A DNA stretch of 64,000 nt from an uncultured Anaerolineae bacterium (GTDB taxonomy: Bacteria > Chloroflexota > Anaerolineae > Promineifilales > Promineifilaceae), in contig CAJQMR010000007.1 of the NCBI GenBank assembly GCA_905479495.1, forward strand, positions 310,001 through 374,000. The letters are read 5' to 3'. Below, one piece after another: positions 1 through 8,188 of this stretch. The translations under genes and the position numbers were made by a program. The notes under the pieces were generated by a model. It was not told the origin of the DNA. It did not search any database and saw only the letters and a program-made list of their open reading frames with translations. Every line of letters starts with the position of its first letter. Within the stretch, counting starts at the first letter, position 1.

Positions 1-187
1 TGGCATCCAGTTCAACCTCGCCCAAAATGTTGGGGTAGCCGTTAAAGCCCACGGTGTGATCTTCTGGATTATCTTCAACCAGGCGAATCCCGGCTTCCAC
101 GGCGTCTACGGCCGTTCCGCCCTGGCGTAAAATTTGTGTAGCTGCTTCGATGCCGATACGGCCGTTGCTGCTGGCGACGACGATCAT
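1..187 (-). CDS. N-terminal fragment of an isoaspartyl peptidase/glycosylasparaginase-type asparaginase
   Basis: The reverse strand opens with ATG at 187 and runs without a stop to the window edge, giving 62 residues that begin MIVVASSNGRIGIEAATQIL. The pattern (strand, glycine-rich turn, helix, then GGTAVDAVEAGIRLVEDNP) is typical of the N-terminus of Ntn-hydrolase asparaginases (asparaginase 2 / glycosylasparaginase family), which hydrolyse asparagine or beta-aspartyl linkages after autocatalytic cleavage. The cleavage-site threonine would lie beyond the window, so activity cannot be judged. Two ACGGCCGT palindromes fall inside this short stretch. No clear ribosome binding site was seen. 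The family call rests on the N-terminus alone. Confidence 0.6.
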   Translation of the reverse strand, partial: MIVVASSNGRIGIEAATQILRQGGTAVDAVEAGIRLVEDNPEDHTVGFNGYPNILGEVELDA

Positions 188-258
188 GAAATATGCTCCT
201 GTTCCGTGTGAATTTTGCCAGAACAATACCGTTAGACGGCCGTTTTGCCAATGCAAAT

Positions 259-1299
259 TTAGCGGTTCAACCAATCCAAAGCAGGCCAGTCGGTGGTGCC
301 GAAAGTGGTTTCCAGGATGGGCTGCCAGAGTTCGCCTCCATTTTGGCTGTTGGTGAAGACGGCAACGGCTGTTCCCGACGCAACTTGCCCCATGGTACAC
401 GCTTTGAAGGTGCCGTTGTCGCCCCAATGCCAGAAGAAACGGCCGTTTGCCCCCGTTTGCAGCCCAAAGCCCAGTCCCCAGCCCACCCGTGGGTTCGTAG
501 GTGCCTCCAGATTGGGCCAATCATCGTCGTATGAAGAGGAGTCATTGACCTGAATTTGTGGGGTGAGCATGAGATCAGTGATAGGAGACGGCCGTATTGC
601 GGCCAACAAAAATTGGGCAAATGCCGCCGCCGAACAGTGCAGGCTGAAAGCCGCACCCATCTGATCTATTTCCCAAAAATCAACCGGCTGGCCCGCTTTG
701 TCGTGGCCAAAGGCGATCTGCTCGTTCGTTTTTAGGCCGGTAAAGCTGGCCTCTGCCATGCCCAGCGGCGTGAAGAGCGTGGCGCGAATCCAGTCGTGCG
801 CTGGTTGGCCCACAATTTGCTCCACGACGCGCTGTAAAAATTGGTACCCTTCGCCAGAGTAAGAAAATTGCGTACCCGGCTTGAAGCTGGCCTTTAGTGG
901 TTCTCCTTGTGCTGCCCAGTTAGGGAAGCCTGTCGTGTGGCACAGCACGTGCCGGGCGGTCATTTGCTGCACGCGTTCATCGTTGACGATGTGGTCAAAG
1001 AGTAGGTCACTGCTTTGCTGTACCGGGGAAAGGTAGGTGATGAGCGGTTGATCCAAATCTAGCTGGCCTGCCAGCGCCAGCTGCAAAGTGGCGTAGGCAA
1101 ACACCGGCTTGCTCAAAGAGGCTGCCTGGAACCAAGTTTCGGCTATCACTGGCTGCCGGGTGGTGGCGTTGGTGACGCCCCAGTGCCCCTGCCAGATGTC
1201 GCCGTTTTGCACGATGGCCAGGGAGACGCCGGGGATAACGGCCGTTTCCATCAACTCTGGTACGATTTCTTGCAATGTTTCCATTATTTTAATTGACAT
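259..1299 (-). CDS. Serine hydrolase, beta-lactamase/class C family
   Basis: This 346-residue protein has the three marks of the penicillin-binding-protein/class C beta-lactamase fold: SLSK (Ser61-Lys64, the SxxK nucleophile motif), YSG at 147-149 (the Tyr motif) and HWGDNG at 291-296, in place of the KTG box as often seen in esterase and peptidase members. The surrounding ILDLDQPL-like segment after the nucleophile is typical. The likely role is hydrolysis of an ester, amide or D-amino-acid peptide; the substrate cannot be read from the sequence. No signal peptide is evident, so the enzyme may be cytoplasmic. A second ATG (Met6) is an alternative start; neither has a strong ribosome binding site. 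It is transcribed divergently from the dehydratase gene. Confidence 0.85.
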   Translation of the reverse strand: MSIKIMETLQEIVPELMETAVIPGVSLAIVQNGDIWQGHWGVTNATTRQPVIAETWFQAASLSKPVFAYATLQLALAGQLDLDQPLITYLSPVQQSSDLLFDHIVNDERVQQMTARHVLCHTTGFPNWAAQGEPLKASFKPGTQFSYSGEGYQFLQRVVEQIVGQPAHDWIRATLFTPLGMAEASFTGLKTNEQIAFGHDKAGQPVDFWEIDQMGAAFSLHCSAAAFAQFLLAAIRPSPITDLMLTPQIQVNDSSSYDDDWPNLEAPTNPRVGWGLGFGLQTGANGRFFWHWGDNGTFKACTMGQVASGTAVAVFTNSQNGGELWQPILETTFGTTDWPALDWLNR

Positions 1300-1332
1300 A
1301 ATCTTACAGAACCTTGCTTGGATGATGAATAG

Positions 1333-1360
1333 TTTAGGGAGCGTGGGACGGCCGTATAAT
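1333..1360 (+). promoter_or_regulatory. Possible promoter of the GDP-mannose dehydratase gene
   Basis: A perfect TATAAT lies at 1355-1360, immediately downstream of an ACGGCCGT palindrome. The best -35 candidate at 16-17 bp spacing (TTTAGG) is poor, so the call rests on the -10 box and its position in a divergent intergenic gap. Confidence 0.3.
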
Positions 1361-1427
1361 TAAATCCGCCAACTTGGTTACCATCAAGCCGCAATTTTAA
1401 ACTGAAACTGGAACAAAGGAGAGCAAA

Positions 1428-2432
1428 ATGACAAAAACCGCGCTCATCATTGGCGTAACTTCACAGGATGGCTCGTATTTGGCTGACCTGCTGCTAGAGA
1501 AAGGCTACCGTGTTGTGGGCACGATCCGGCGCAACACCACCTATGACAAACCCAACATCCAGCACCTCATCGGCAAAATTATCATTGAAGCGGCCGATTT
1601 GATCGATGGGGAAAGCATTGCCCGGCTGCTGCGCGAATATCAGCCGGACGAAGTGTACAACATTGCGGCCCAATCGGTCCCAGCCGACAGTTGGACGCAT
1701 CCTATTTACACAGGGGAAGTGACCGGGCTGGGTGTGGTGCGGGTCATGGAAGCGGTGCGCCATTTTGCCCCGCAGGCTCGCGTTTACCAGGCCACCAGCC
1801 GGGAAATTTATGGCAATGTACAATCTACCGCCGCCACCGAGGCCACGCCTATTGACGCCAACAATCCATACGGCATTGCCAAGGCCTATGCCCACATGAT
1901 GACCCGCTGCTATCGGGAGAGCTACGGCCTTTTTGCCTGTGGCGGCATTTTGTTCAACCATGAAAGCCCCCGCCGCAGCCTGCATTTTGTCACGCGCAAA
2001 ATTACGGTCGCTGTGGCCTGCATCAAAAACAAGGTTGGCCATCCGCCGCTAGATGAGTTGGGACGGCCGTTAGTCACCCCAGACGGCAAGTTAAAGCTCG
2101 GCTTTTTGGAAGCGCGCCGCGACTGGGGCTATGCCAAAGAGTATGTAGAAGCGATGTGGCTAATGCTGCAAAATGATGCGCCCAAAGATTACGTTATTGG
2201 CAGCAACAGCTCGCATTCTGTGGCCGATGCTTGCCGCATCGCGTTTGCTCACGCCGGGTTGGACTGGCAGGCGCATGTCGTGAGCGATGAGGCGCTGCTG
2301 CGCCCCACCGAGATTACGGTGCTGCAAGGGGATTATTCGCTGGCTCAAAAGGAACTGGGCTGGCGGCCGCGCACCTCGTTTGAGGAACTCATGCAGCTGA
2401 TGGTAGAGGCGGATTTGGCGCGGTTTAGATAG
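1428..2432 (+). CDS. gmd: GDP-mannose 4,6-dehydratase
   Basis: An extended short-chain dehydrogenase of 334 residues that converts GDP-mannose to GDP-4-keto-6-deoxymannose, the entry to GDP-fucose, rhamnose or perosamine sugars of surface glycans. The N-terminal nucleotide-binding loop reads GVTSQDG (9-15), slightly altered from the usual GxxGQDG. Catalytic residues sit in ATSREIYG (122-129) and Y148-x3-K152. The GMD signatures FNHESPRR (176-183) and LEARRDWGY are present. The start has GGAG about 8 bases upstream. No GDP-fucose synthase or other sugar-nucleotide gene lies beside it, so the final sugar is unknown. Confidence 0.93.
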   Translation: MTKTALIIGVTSQDGSYLADLLLEKGYRVVGTIRRNTTYDKPNIQHLIGKIIIEAADLIDGESIARLLREYQPDEVYNIAAQSVPADSWTHPIYTGEVTGLGVVRVMEAVRHFAPQARVYQATSREIYGNVQSTAATEATPIDANNPYGIAKAYAHMMTRCYRESYGLFACGGILFNHESPRRSLHFVTRKITVAVACIKNKVGHPPLDELGRPLVTPDGKLKLGFLEARRDWGYAKEYVEAMWLMLQNDAPKDYVIGSNSSHSVADACRIAFAHAGLDWQAHVVSDEALLRPTEITVLQGDYSLAQKELGWRPRTSFEELMQLMVEADLARFR

Positions 2433-2439
2433 TTGACTT

Positions 2440-2570
2440 GTTCCTCAATAAAATTTAGGCAGAGATGGGACGCAGATAAACACAGATTTTCACAGATAAA
2501 AACCAGAAATCTGCGTTTATCTGCGTGAATCTGTGTCCCAAACGCCTTATCTCTTTAATTAGGAACTACT
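2440..2570. repeat. Inverted repeat, CACAGATAA word family
   Basis: The gap after gmd holds an imperfect inverted repeat. The left arm (2467-2498) and right arm (2509-2539) are built from the reiterated words CAGATAAACACAGAT / ATCTGTG. Outer flanks (GTTCCTCAATAAA on the left, TTTAATTAGGAAC on the right) are also roughly inverted. Related copies lie at 26321-26402 and 55893-55992, and a half copy at 10789-10850. The rest of this gap, 2571-2700, shows nothing further. Confidence 0.8.
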
Positions 2571-2708
2571 CTAATGTTACATAAAACGTGATTAGCATCA
2601 CACGCATCACGTTTCACGCATCCTAAAAGAACGGCCGTTTCCCCCAACCTATACCCAATAGATTTACGCATTCAGGTAGTTCTTCGCATATAGATTCTGT
2701 TTTGGGGC

Positions 2709-2763
2709 TTGCAATTCGCCTGGTATTGTTGTATTATTGCAACAGGCTGTATTGTTGTACTAT
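2709..2763 (+). promoter_or_regulatory. Tandemly duplicated promoter upstream of minC
   Basis: Copy 1: -35 TTGCAA at 2709-2714, 17 bp spacer, -10 TATTAT at 2732-2737. Copy 2: TTGCAA at 2737-2742, 15 bp spacer, TACTAT at 2758-2763. The segment around each -10 (CTGGTATTGTTGTATTAT and CTGTATTGTTGTACTAT) is a direct repeat with a period of about 27 bp. Either copy would serve the min operon. Confidence 0.6.
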
Positions 2764-2822
2764 CCCGCATTCCGTCCGGTACAGACGCAAATGCTCCCAA
2801 AATCTGATTGTAAAGGCAAGCA

Positions 2823-3533
2823 ATGGAACAGGTCGCATCCCAAATTAGCATTAAAGGTATTCGTGAAGGGCTATTGATGACGGTGCCTGATCGCGGCTCT
2901 TTTGCTGATTTGCTGGCGCTGCTGCGGGCCGAGCTGACGCAAAAACAGGCGTTTTTGCAGGGCAGCCGGGTGGCATTGCAAGTAGGCTACCGCAAGCTAA
3001 ACAAAGAAGATTTACGCGATCTGCAAACATTGTTTGAACAAAATCAGCTGGAATTGTGGGCGGTTTTGGCGGAAGAAACGGCGGCACGTGAGGCCGCACG
3101 GGATTTGGCGCTGGCCACGCGACTATCAGGCAGCCAGACCGATTTGAACGGGAATTTGTTGACCCAGGTACCTGAACCGGCAACGGCCGTACCCGCCGAA
3201 AAGCCCCAAGGTGGCCTTATCCTGAAAGAAACATTGCGCTCTGGCCGCTCCGTTTACCATGAGGGGCATGTGGTCATTATTGGTGATGTGAACCCTGGCG
3301 CAGAAATTGTGGCCGGAGGTGACGTGATTGTGTGGGGGCGGTTGCGCGGGTTGGTACATGCTGGGGCGTTGGGAGATGAAACGGCCGTTATCTGTGCCCT
3401 GGAACTCACTCCCACTCAGCTGCGCATTGCCGACCAGATCGCCATCTCCCCCGATGAAAAACGGGGCAGAGCGATTCCCGAACAGGCTGCTATTCGCAAC
3501 GGGCAAATTGTAGCGGAAATGTGGCAAAGATAA
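2823..3533 (+). CDS. minC: Septum site-determining protein MinC
   Basis: MinC inhibits FtsZ polymerisation away from midcell and is recruited to the membrane by MinD. This 236-residue protein has the expected two-part layout. The N-terminal region (1-110) carries the MinC_N-like pattern, including ALLRAELTQKQAFLQGSRVAL. A linker rich in Pro and Ala follows. The C-terminal beta-helix (125-236) carries the signature GRSVYHEGHVVIIGDVNPGA and the runs GAEIVAGGDVIVWGRLRGLVHAGA. AAAGG about 6 bases before the ATG supports the start. It is first in minC-minD-minE-rodA, behind a duplicated promoter; an inverted repeat separates it from minD. Confidence 0.93.
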   Translation: MEQVASQISIKGIREGLLMTVPDRGSFADLLALLRAELTQKQAFLQGSRVALQVGYRKLNKEDLRDLQTLFEQNQLELWAVLAEETAAREAARDLALATRLSGSQTDLNGNLLTQVPEPATAVPAEKPQGGLILKETLRSGRSVYHEGHVVIIGDVNPGAEIVAGGDVIVWGRLRGLVHAGALGDETAVICALELTPTQLRIADQIAISPDEKRGRAIPEQAAIRNGQIVAEMWQR

Positions 3534-3537
3534 AAAA

Positions 3538-3609
3538 CAGAGATTGGAGACTGGAGATTAGAGATTAGCCCAGTATCCAATCTCCAGTCTCTAATCTCCA
3601 ATCTCTGTC
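3538..3609. repeat. Near-perfect inverted repeat, GGAGATTAGAGATTGG word family, between minC and minD
   Basis: Left arm AGAGATTGGAGACTGGAGAT and onward; right arm is its near-perfect complement ending AATCTCCAATCTCTGTCT. The arms are reiterations of GAGATTGGAGA-like words. The predicted hairpin would sit in the minC-minD transcript and could uncouple or stabilise the two halves. Only one copy of this word family is in the window. Confidence 0.85.
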
Positions 3610-3626
3610 TTGTAGGAGACAACATC

Positions 3627-4430
3627 ATGAGTGGAAAAGTAATAACAATCACTTCGGGCAAAGGGGGCGTGGGCAAAACGACCATCACGGCCAATATTGC
3701 CTCGGCCCTGGCCATGCTGGGCAAAAAGGTGGTGGCCATCGATGCCGACATTGGTCTGCGTAACCTAGATGTGGTGATGGGTCTGGAAAATCGCATCGTC
3801 TACGATTTGGTGGATGTGATTGAAGGCCGCTGCCGCTTACGCCAGGCAATGATTAAAGACAAGCGTCAGCCTGATTTGTACCTCATCCCAGCGGCTCAAA
3901 CCCGTGACAAAATGGCCGTCAGCCCCTCAGATATGATTTTGGTTTGTGATGAGCTGCGCCAGGAGATGGATTACATCATTATTGATTCTCCGGCGGGCAT
4001 TGAACGGGGTTTCCGCAACGCCATCGCGCCGTCTGATGAAGTGCTCATTGTGACCAACCCGGAGGTTTCGGCCGTGCGTGATGCCGATCGCATTATTGGG
4101 TTGCTGGAATCGGAGGAGAAAGGGCCGGGACGGCTTATTCTCAACCGGCTAAAGCCAGACATGGTGGCGCGCGGCGATATGCTTTCCATTGACGATGTGT
4201 TGGATATTTTGGCCGTCGAGCTAATTGGGGTGATTCCTGAAGATGAATCCATTTTGATTTCATCGAACCGGGGAACGCCTGTGGCGATGAGTGGTGCCAA
4301 TGGCTCAAGTGCCAGCCAGGCATTCCGCAATGTTGCCCAACGTTTACAAGGTGAGACGGTTCCATTTATTGACCTGACGGCGAAATCAGGCTTGTTGAAC
4401 CGTCTAAATAACTGGTTTAGCAAGAGCTAA
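3627..4430 (+). CDS. minD: Septum site-determining ATPase MinD
   Basis: A 267-residue ParA/MinD-type membrane ATPase. The deviant Walker A motif SGKGGVGKTT spans 10-19 (signature lysine Lys12, catalytic Lys17). DADIGLRNLDVVMG and YIIIDSPAGIERGF are further MinD signatures. The C-terminus (GLLNRLNNWFSKS) forms the short amphipathic helix that anchors ATP-bound MinD in the membrane. It recruits MinC and is released by MinE. GTAGGAG precedes the ATG. The length matches the family. It lies 14 bp before minE. Confidence 0.97.
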   Translation: MSGKVITITSGKGGVGKTTITANIASALAMLGKKVVAIDADIGLRNLDVVMGLENRIVYDLVDVIEGRCRLRQAMIKDKRQPDLYLIPAAQTRDKMAVSPSDMILVCDELRQEMDYIIIDSPAGIERGFRNAIAPSDEVLIVTNPEVSAVRDADRIIGLLESEEKGPGRLILNRLKPDMVARGDMLSIDDVLDILAVELIGVIPEDESILISSNRGTPVAMSGANGSSASQAFRNVAQRLQGETVPFIDLTAKSGLLNRLNNWFSKS

Positions 4431-4444
4431 TCAAGGAGTCGGCA

Positions 4445-4720
4445 ATGAATTGGTTCGAGCGATTACTAGGAAAACAGGAAAAAAGTGGAACCACTGCCAA
4501 GCAGCGGCTGCAAATGGTGCTGATTCACGACCGGGCGGATGTGTCGCCGGGCCTGCTGGAGCAAATTAAGGATGATATCATTGAAGTGATTGCCAAGCGG
4601 CTGGAGATTAACCCGGACACGGTGGTGGTCAATTTAGATAATACGTCGCAGGAAAGCCGGTTGGTGGCTGAGATTCCGCTATTGCAGCCAAACGGCCGTC
4701 GTCGGGCAACGGTTCAGTAG
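4445..4720 (+). CDS. minE: Cell division topological specificity factor MinE
   Basis: This 91-residue protein matches MinE in size and order. The N-terminal amphipathic region (NWFERLLGKQ) is for membrane and MinD contact. It is followed by AKQRLQMVLIHDRADVSPG, the anti-MinCD segment, and a beta-rich dimerisation domain (LLEQIKDDIIEVIAKRLEIN...VVVNLD). It stimulates MinD ATP hydrolysis and drives pole-to-pole patterning. The start has AAGGAG 8 bases upstream and lies 14 bp after minD. The stop is followed by an inverted repeat and a terminator-like hairpin. Confidence 0.93.
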   Translation: MNWFERLLGKQEKSGTTAKQRLQMVLIHDRADVSPGLLEQIKDDIIEVIAKRLEINPDTVVVNLDNTSQESRLVAEIPLLQPNGRRRATVQ

Positions 4721-4782
4721 GTGCGTCGCACTTTTACAAGCCGTTTTTGATTCAAATAGTTCTGGTGCAAGTGCGTTGCACC
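4720..4782. repeat. Inverted repeat with self-palindromic arms after minE
   Basis: GGTGCGTCGCACTT (4720-4733) and AAGTGCGTTGCACC (4769-4782) are near-complementary. Each arm is itself almost palindromic (GTGCG-x-CGCAC), so two alternative folds are possible: one long stem or two small hairpins. Confidence 0.7.
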
Positions 4783-4811
4783 TGTAAATCTGAATAGTTT
4801 GTGTAAAAATG

Positions 4812-4846
4812 CCGCCTGGTGTCGCCACCGGGCGGTTTGCGTTTTA
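4812..4846 (+). terminator. Terminator-like hairpin between minE and rodA
   Basis: The stem CCGCCTGGTG / CACCGGGCGG closes a 4-base loop and is followed by TTTGCGTTTT. It lies only 13-24 bp before rodA, so it may act as partial attenuation between minE and rodA rather than a hard stop. Confidence 0.6.
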
Positions 4847-4858
4847 CAATAGTTGGCT

Positions 4859-5986
4859 ATGGTCGGAAGTGCGAATCTTGGTCGGACGTCCGTGTGGCGT
4901 TATTTTGATATTTGGCTGGTAGCTGCGGTGCTGCTGCTGACAGCTTACGGCATCTTGATGATTCGCAGTGCCGTAACGGGTGCTCCAGATTTAGAGGGTC
5001 TTGCGCGAGTTCAGGTGCAATGGGCCGTAATTGGCGTGGTGATCATGCTTGTCGTGGCTTCGATTGATTATCGTATCCTAACCTCTTCTCACTGGTATAT
5101 TTATGCCGGTTTGATCCTGGCATTGATTCTCGTGTTGGTTGCCGGGGCGTTGGGGAATGAAACGCGTCGCTGGATCGAGATTCCGGGTTTTGGGATTCGG
5201 ATACAGCCTTCGGAATTCGGCCGTATTTTTTTGCCCATTACCTTTGGTCAATTTTTGGCCAACCGCAGTCATCGCATCAATCGATTTTCTAACACCATTG
5301 CTTCCTTAATCTACGTCGGTGTGCCGATTGCTCTCATTTTTGTCGAGCCGGATTTGGGGATGTCGGTGTTGTACATTTCCGTCTGGTTTGTCATGATTTG
5401 GCTGTCGGGGCTGCCGCTGTCTCACTTCGCCATTTTGGCGGTGTTGGGCATTGGTACGATTGCGGCCGTTTTTCCCTTTTTGGCGGATTATCAGCAGGAG
5501 CGTATCACGACGTTTGCGAATCCCGAAGATGCGGATCCGGATGATGTATTCAATATTGAGCAGGCGCAAATTAGCATTGGTTCCGGTGGCTGGTGGGGCA
5601 AAGGGTATTTAAACGGGACCCAAAGCCAGCTTGGTTTCTTGCGTGTGCAGCACACGGACTTTATTTTTTCGGTGGTTACGGAGGAGATGGGCTTGCTGTT
5701 TGGCTCTCTCGTAGTGATGGGCTTGATGGGCTTTATTTTGTGGCGCATTATGCGTGTGGCTACCTTGACGCCTGATCCGGCTGGTAAGTTTGCCTGTGTG
5801 GGCATTGCCACGGTGATCTTTTTTCAAACGGCCGTAAACATCGGCATGAACGTGCGCTTGGTGCCCGTCACCGGGCTAACCCTTCCTTTTGTGAGCTACG
5901 GTGGTAGTTCACTCACCACCCTCTTTATCGGCATCGGCATTGTGCAATCGGTGCTGATGCGCCACCGCAAGCAGGAATTTGGCTAA
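4859..5986 (+). CDS. rodA: Peptidoglycan glycosyltransferase RodA/FtsW family (SEDS)
   Basis: A polytopic SEDS-family protein of about 375 residues, which polymerises lipid II into glycan strands during elongation (RodA) or division (FtsW). Visible features are about ten hydrophobic helices, IQPSEFGRIFLP in the middle, a large extracellular loop with YLNGTQSQLGFLRVQHTDFIFSVV, and the C-terminal signature GLTLPFVSYGGSSLTTLF. Its place after minCDE fits rodA, as in many bacteria, but FtsW cannot be excluded from sequence alone. I chose the ATG at 4859; an in-frame TTG at 4853 is possible. Neither has a clear ribosome binding site. Confidence 0.9.
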   Translation: MVGSANLGRTSVWRYFDIWLVAAVLLLTAYGILMIRSAVTGAPDLEGLARVQVQWAVIGVVIMLVVASIDYRILTSSHWYIYAGLILALILVLVAGALGNETRRWIEIPGFGIRIQPSEFGRIFLPITFGQFLANRSHRINRFSNTIASLIYVGVPIALIFVEPDLGMSVLYISVWFVMIWLSGLPLSHFAILAVLGIGTIAAVFPFLADYQQERITTFANPEDADPDDVFNIEQAQISIGSGGWWGKGYLNGTQSQLGFLRVQHTDFIFSVVTEEMGLLFGSLVVMGLMGFILWRIMRVATLTPDPAGKFACVGIATVIFFQTAVNIGMNVRLVPVTGLTLPFVSYGGSSLTTLFIGIGIVQSVLMRHRKQEFG

Positions 5987-6018
5987 ACAGTCGGCAGCCC
6001 ATGCTTATTTGCCCTGCA

Positions 6019-6492
6019 TCACGGGGCGGTCTGAAATTCTGTGCGAATTTCTTCCATACGTCGCCGGTTAATCCCGCCATCGCCATATCCCAATCGAGAA
6101 GCCGACCGAAAGTGAATGAGGCTATCTGCTTCGTCGAAGAAGAATTCCACATCGTCGATGAATTGCCAGACGGCCGTACGGGCTTCGGCGTGGATGTAGG
6201 TGGGCGTGTTGCTGACGATTGAAAATTGGGGGTCTGCTTGCAGGATAGCCAGGATGGTGGCCTGGGCGACGGCCGTTTCTCCGTTATAAGCAATGGGGGC
6301 GATGCCATGTTCTTCGTCGCTGGCCTGGGTAGAAACACAGTTGGGGCTATTGGGGCAGGGGGCGAGACGGCCGTTTTCTACCCCTAAGTTATCTGGCAGT
6401 GGACTGGCTTGTTCCACCAGCCAGCGCAGCACAAAAAAGAGGAGCAGCCCACCAATGATAAATAAGGCAAATAGTTTTAGACGTTTTGACAT
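6019..6492 (-). CDS. DUF1499 family protein, membrane-anchored
   Basis: This 157-residue protein has one N-terminal membrane helix (about 6-24), so the rest is probably outside the membrane. It then shows the DUF1499 signature: CPNSPNCVSTQA near 46-57, a central strand with YIHAEARTAVWQFIDDVEF, and the C-terminal IHFRSASRLGYGDGGINRRR. The family's biochemical function is not established. It converges on rodA and lies downstream of the efflux transporter on the same strand, 94 bp after that gene. An ATG with GGGA upstream sets the start. Confidence 0.85.
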   Translation of the reverse strand: MSKRLKLFALFIIGGLLLFFVLRWLVEQASPLPDNLGVENGRLAPCPNSPNCVSTQASDEEHGIAPIAYNGETAVAQATILAILQADPQFSIVSNTPTYIHAEARTAVWQFIDDVEFFFDEADSLIHFRSASRLGYGDGGINRRRMEEIRTEFQTAP

Positions 6493-6586
6493 AGGATTCC
6501 CTGTGAGATTGTCTGTAATTTTCTTGAAAACTTTTTGCCGAGTTTACTCAAGGGAAGGCAGATTCTGGAGAAATTATCACATTTGT

Positions 6587-8155
6587 CTAATCTCTTTTTA
6601 GCCAGAAGGCAACCAACAGCGCCAGCAGCGCGATGCCCGCTGAGATGAGAAAGGTTTCGGTGAGGACGGAGACGGTGACGTTGGTGAGGCCATCAGCCAG
6701 GGCTTGCTGGTAGGTGGGATCACTCAGCGGCAGGTCTGGCAGGTCGATGAGCTTGCGCAAAATCTCGAAGCGGTACAGCCCCCACGCCGTGAGGCCAGAC
6801 AGTCCCACGCTCATCCCCATGAGCCGCAGCACAATCACCAGGCTGGAGGCGATGCCTCGCTGATCTTCGGGGGCGGCGTTGATAACGGCCGTTCCAATCG
6901 GGGCAATCACCAAGCCAAAACCAATTCCCAACACCACCAGGTGCCCCGCCATATTCAGGTAGGGCGTATCTACCAGCCAGAGCCAGCCCATCAGCCCCAT
7001 GCCGACGGCGGAAAAAAGCAGGCCAACGGCCGTTACCGGTCGATAACTCAGGCGTTCGGTCAACTGCCCGCCAATCCAGGCCATGATGGCCATCGCCCCC
7101 GTCATGCCGCTGAGTAAGTAACCGCTGGTGAGAGCGGCCGTTTCCACGTCGAATTCCAGTATGTTAATCAGCAGCGGTACGTTCACCATGGCAATAATCA
7201 AAATACTGCCAACCAGAAAGTTGATGAGGATGGCGGGTGAGAAATTGCGCCGCCGGAAAAGGCTGAGGTCGATGAGCGGCGGTGGGAGTGATAAGGTGAA
7301 GGGGTGCGAGGGTGAAGGGGTGACAGAAGCAGGGTGCTGAGCACGTTGGCCGAGATAATATTCAATGCCAAGAAAAATTATGAAAGAGATGGCCACAATT
7401 GCATAGAGTAAGCCAGTGTTGGTGGGGGAACTGTCGGTTTGCAGCTGGGCGAAGCCACCGGCAGCCTGCACGTCGCCGCTGCTGAGTAGAGCGATGTTGA
7501 GGCTGATGAGAGAAATGGTGAGAACGGCCGTCCCCAGCCAATCGATCCGTTCCCGTGTTTTAGGCTCCGGCAAATCGCGCAGTGCCCACCAGGCAGCGGC
7601 AATGCCGATCAAGCTTAGCGGGATGTTGAGATAAAATTGCCACTGCCAGCTCAAAAAGCGAATCAGCAGCGCCCCGTAAAGTGGTCCCCACACCCAGCCC
7701 GCTGTGTCAATGGCCCCCAATGCTCCCAGCGCAGAAGCGCGCTTTTCGCGTGGATACACATCGCCAATGACCGCCATCGCCACTGGCACCATCGCGCCGC
7801 CGCCCAGCGCAGTTAACACACGCCCCACGATGAAGCTGTTCAGGTCAGGTGCAAGCGGCACCCAGATGGACCCAACTAAAAACAAGATGAGCGAGCCAAC
7901 ATACACGGCCCGTCTCCCCAAAATATCGCTGAGGCGGCCGATAAAGGGCATTACGACAACATAGGCGATCAGGTAAGCGTTGACAATCCAGGCTGCCTGA
8001 TTTAGCCCGTCTGGCAGAGGGATTTCCAAATCGAAGATGATCTGGCGCAGCATTGTAGAAACGACGGTGAGGTCATCGGCGGCAACAAAGACGCCAAAAG
8101 CGACAACAAGGAGAACGGTTGCGGGAGACGGGGTGCGACGTGGGGTAGAAGCCAT
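6587..8155 (-). CDS. MFS transporter, DHA2 (14-helix) drug-efflux type
   Basis: A 522-residue transporter with about 14 hydrophobic segments. The motif A-like loop GRLSDILGRRAVYVGS follows helix 2, and GGGAMVPVAMAVIGDVYPREKRASALG is typical of DHA2 (EmrB/QacA) proton-driven exporters. The substrate cannot be predicted. The central cytoplasmic loop contains an unusual Pro/Ser stretch, HPASVTPSPSHPFTLSLPPP, encoded by the reiterated sequence at 7288-7324 that resembles an intergenic repeat. The ATG at 8155 lacks a convincing Shine-Dalgarno sequence. No regulator is adjacent. Confidence 0.9.
   Translation of the reverse strand: MASTPRRTPSPATVLLVVAFGVFVAADDLTVVSTMLRQIIFDLEIPLPDGLNQAAWIVNAYLIAYVVVMPFIGRLSDILGRRAVYVGSLILFLVGSIWVPLAPDLNSFIVGRVLTALGGGAMVPVAMAVIGDVYPREKRASALGALGAIDTAGWVWGPLYGALLIRFLSWQWQFYLNIPLSLIGIAAAWWALRDLPEPKTRERIDWLGTAVLTISLISLNIALLSSGDVQAAGGFAQLQTDSSPTNTGLLYAIVAISFIIFLGIEYYLGQRAQHPASVTPSPSHPFTLSLPPPLIDLSLFRRRNFSPAILINFLVGSILIIAMVNVPLLINILEFDVETAALTSGYLLSGMTGAMAIMAWIGGQLTERLSYRPVTAVGLLFSAVGMGLMGWLWLVDTPYLNMAGHLVVLGIGFGLVIAPIGTAVINAAPEDQRGIASSLVIVLRLMGMSVGLSGLTAWGLYRFEILRKLIDLPDLPLSDPTYQQALADGLTNVTVSVLTETFLISAGIALLALLVAFWLKRD
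7288..7324. repeat. AAGGTGAAGGGGTG word repeat inside the MFS gene
   Basis: The plus strand reads GTGATAAGGTGAAGGGGTGC then GAGGGTGAAGGGGTGA: the word GGTGAAGGGGTG in two copies. Very similar words (GTGACAAGGTGAACGGGTGA) occur between genes at 50381-50410. Here the repeat is in frame in the coding sequence and makes a low-complexity loop. Confidence 0.65.
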
Positions 8156-8188
8156 AAGGAAGATAATTGGGTCAATAAGTAGACTTTG

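Noticed and set aside
1494..2042. A 182-residue antisense frame opposite gmd.
   Set aside because: It is a shadow of the strongly conserved dehydratase, with no start signal or plausible protein pattern.
4720..4850. Possible replication-related or dif-like site in the minE-rodA gap.
   Set aside because: The GTGCGTCGCAC repeats do not resemble dif, DnaA boxes or parS; a simple hairpin explains them.
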